Origin: DATKAB01 sp964542745
GTDB lineage: Bacteria > Eisenbacteria > RBG-16-71-46
Direction of reading: 5' to 3'
Assembly: GCA_964542745.1 (NCBI GenBank)
Contig: CAZIVR010000145.1
Span: 1 to 7,347 of the forward strand
DNA length: 7,347 nucleotides
Position numbers and translations under genes: made by a program. The notes below the pieces were generated by a model. That model saw nothing but the letters and a program-made list of their open reading frames with translations, had not been told where the DNA came from and did not search any database. Below, piece by piece: positions 6,234 to 7,347 of this stretch. Each line of letters starts with the position of its first letter. Position 1 is the stretch's first letter.

Positions 6234-6265
6234 GCGCGCCGGCCGGGCGCGCGGCCGGCCGCGCG
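6234..6265. promoter_or_regulatory. Two adjacent GC-rich inverted repeats, candidate enhancer (activator) sites
   Basis: The first repeat has 7-bp arms GCGCGCC (6234-6240) and GGCGCGC (6246-6252) with a 5-bp gap. The second is a perfect 18-bp palindrome, CGCGCGGCCGGCCGCGCG (6248-6265); the two overlap slightly. They lie about 93-124 bp upstream of the predicted sigma-54 start, the normal distance for NtrC-type enhancer sites. The Fis-type helix-turn-helix of the regulator binds as a dimer to inverted repeats, so these are the best local candidates. In DNA this GC-rich, short palindromes arise easily. Confidence 0.35.
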
Positions 6266-6335
6266 ACGCGAAGCGCACGGGCGCCCACCTCGCTTTTGCA
6301 ATGAAGCCGGGAGTGCGGCCGGCCGATCTCGACCC

Positions 6336-6365
6336 TTGACAGTGCCCGGAGCCGACACCTAGAGT
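6336..6365 (+). promoter_or_regulatory. Sigma-70-type promoter of rho
   Basis: A perfect TTGACA (6336-6341) is followed after 18 bp by TAGAGT (6360-6365), which matches the -10 at 4 of 6. It resembles the operon promoter at 2405-2433 closely: both have TTGACA and a -10 set in CCTAGA. Transcription would start near 6372, giving a leader of about 295 nt before the rho ATG. Confidence 0.65.
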
Positions 6366-6371
6366 TTCCCC

Positions 6372-6666
6372 CGTCGCGTCCGTCTCCGGCGCTCCAAACC
6401 GCCGTCGGCGCGGCCCCGGCGGGCCCCCGCCCGATCCCGAACGAGCAGCCCCGCCGCGCACCGATTCCGTTCCGCAGCCGAACCGCATTCCGGCGATTAC
6501 ACCACCCGAGGAACCCGTTCGAGGTCAGGTCCCCGACCCGGACACCCCGCACCCAACCGTTACCCCAAGGCCCGCAGGCCCCCGCCTGCACTTACGGCCC
6601 GACCGCGCGAAGCCCCGCCATCGGCGGGAGCGACCCGCGGCATCGCCACCATCCCAAAGGCGCACC
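6372..6666 (+). promoter_or_regulatory. C-rich untranslated leader of rho, candidate Rho-utilisation (rut) region
   Basis: Over 6361-6660 I counted 140 C, 81 G, 49 A and 30 T. In 6541-6600 alone there are 32 C and 12 G. A C-over-G bias with little secondary structure is the mark of Rho-utilisation regions. The leader has no ATG, GTG or TTG in any plus-strand frame, so neither a RhoL-like leader peptide nor ribosomes should cover it. In E. coli rho is autoregulated by Rho-dependent termination in its leader, and the same is inferred here. The ribosome binding site for rho is a modest AAAGG (6656-6660), six bases before the ATG. Confidence 0.5.

Positions 6667-7347
<681 letters not shown>

Noticed and set aside
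6060..6300. Possible riboswitch or housekeeping RNA (GGAAAGCCC near 6204, CAGGCTCGG near 6099) on the plus strand
   Set aside because: Single short resemblances to RNase P or SAH riboswitch motifs only; the other conserved elements are missing. No tRNA-like T-arm or CRISPR repeat was found in the window either.
6095..6339. Short plus-strand frames before rho, including a 12-codon one from ATG 6301
   Set aside because: They lie upstream of the predicted rho transcript start (about 6372), lack Shine-Dalgarno support and show no conserved pattern, so they are not a RhoL-type leader peptide.

Overview
This is a very GC-rich window (by eye about 70% or more) from a bacterium with Gram-negative-type gene content: a Rho factor, an NtrC-type sigma-54 activator, a YbbR-domain protein, an SLC13 permease and a probable contractile-sheath (type VI secretion-like) protein. 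This mix fits a high-GC lineage such as Eisenbacteria, Gemmatimonadota or Myxococcota. No marker in the window fixes the taxon, so that placement is inference.

Layout. Positions 1-409 (minus) hold the 5' part of a protein resembling the TssB small sheath subunit; it has its own promoter and runs off the left edge. Positions 546-2339 (minus) encode an SLC13-family anion permease with two cytoplasmic TrkA-C (RCK_C) domains; its promoter sits so close to the ATG that the mRNA may be nearly leaderless. A compact divergent control region (2340-2490) carries back-to-back promoters. To the right, 2491-5920 (plus) is a three-gene operon: membrane histidine kinase, NtrC-family response regulator and YbbR-domain membrane protein. 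Each junction is a 4-nt GTGA overlap, so translation is probably coupled. Positions 5921-6666 hold no gene on the plus strand. Positions 6667-7347 (plus) are the first 227 codons of rho, cut by the right edge, preceded by a good promoter and a leader of about 300 nt.

The most interesting part is the gap between the operon and rho. On the minus strand, 6167-6153 matches the sigma-54 core promoter exactly (TGGCACG-N4-TTGC). Upstream of it lie an IHF-like core and two GC-rich inverted repeats, which is the usual layout for an NtrC-type activator. Downstream, about 90 nt on, is a 12-bp hairpin followed by UGUUU. I infer a sigma-54-dependent small RNA of about 128 nt, encoded next to its own likely activator and formally like CbrB-CrcZ in Pseudomonas. 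The sequence supports the promoter well; the RNA itself is a prediction.

The rho leader is strongly C-rich over G and contains no ATG, GTG or TTG at all, as expected of an untranslated segment open to Rho for autoregulation.
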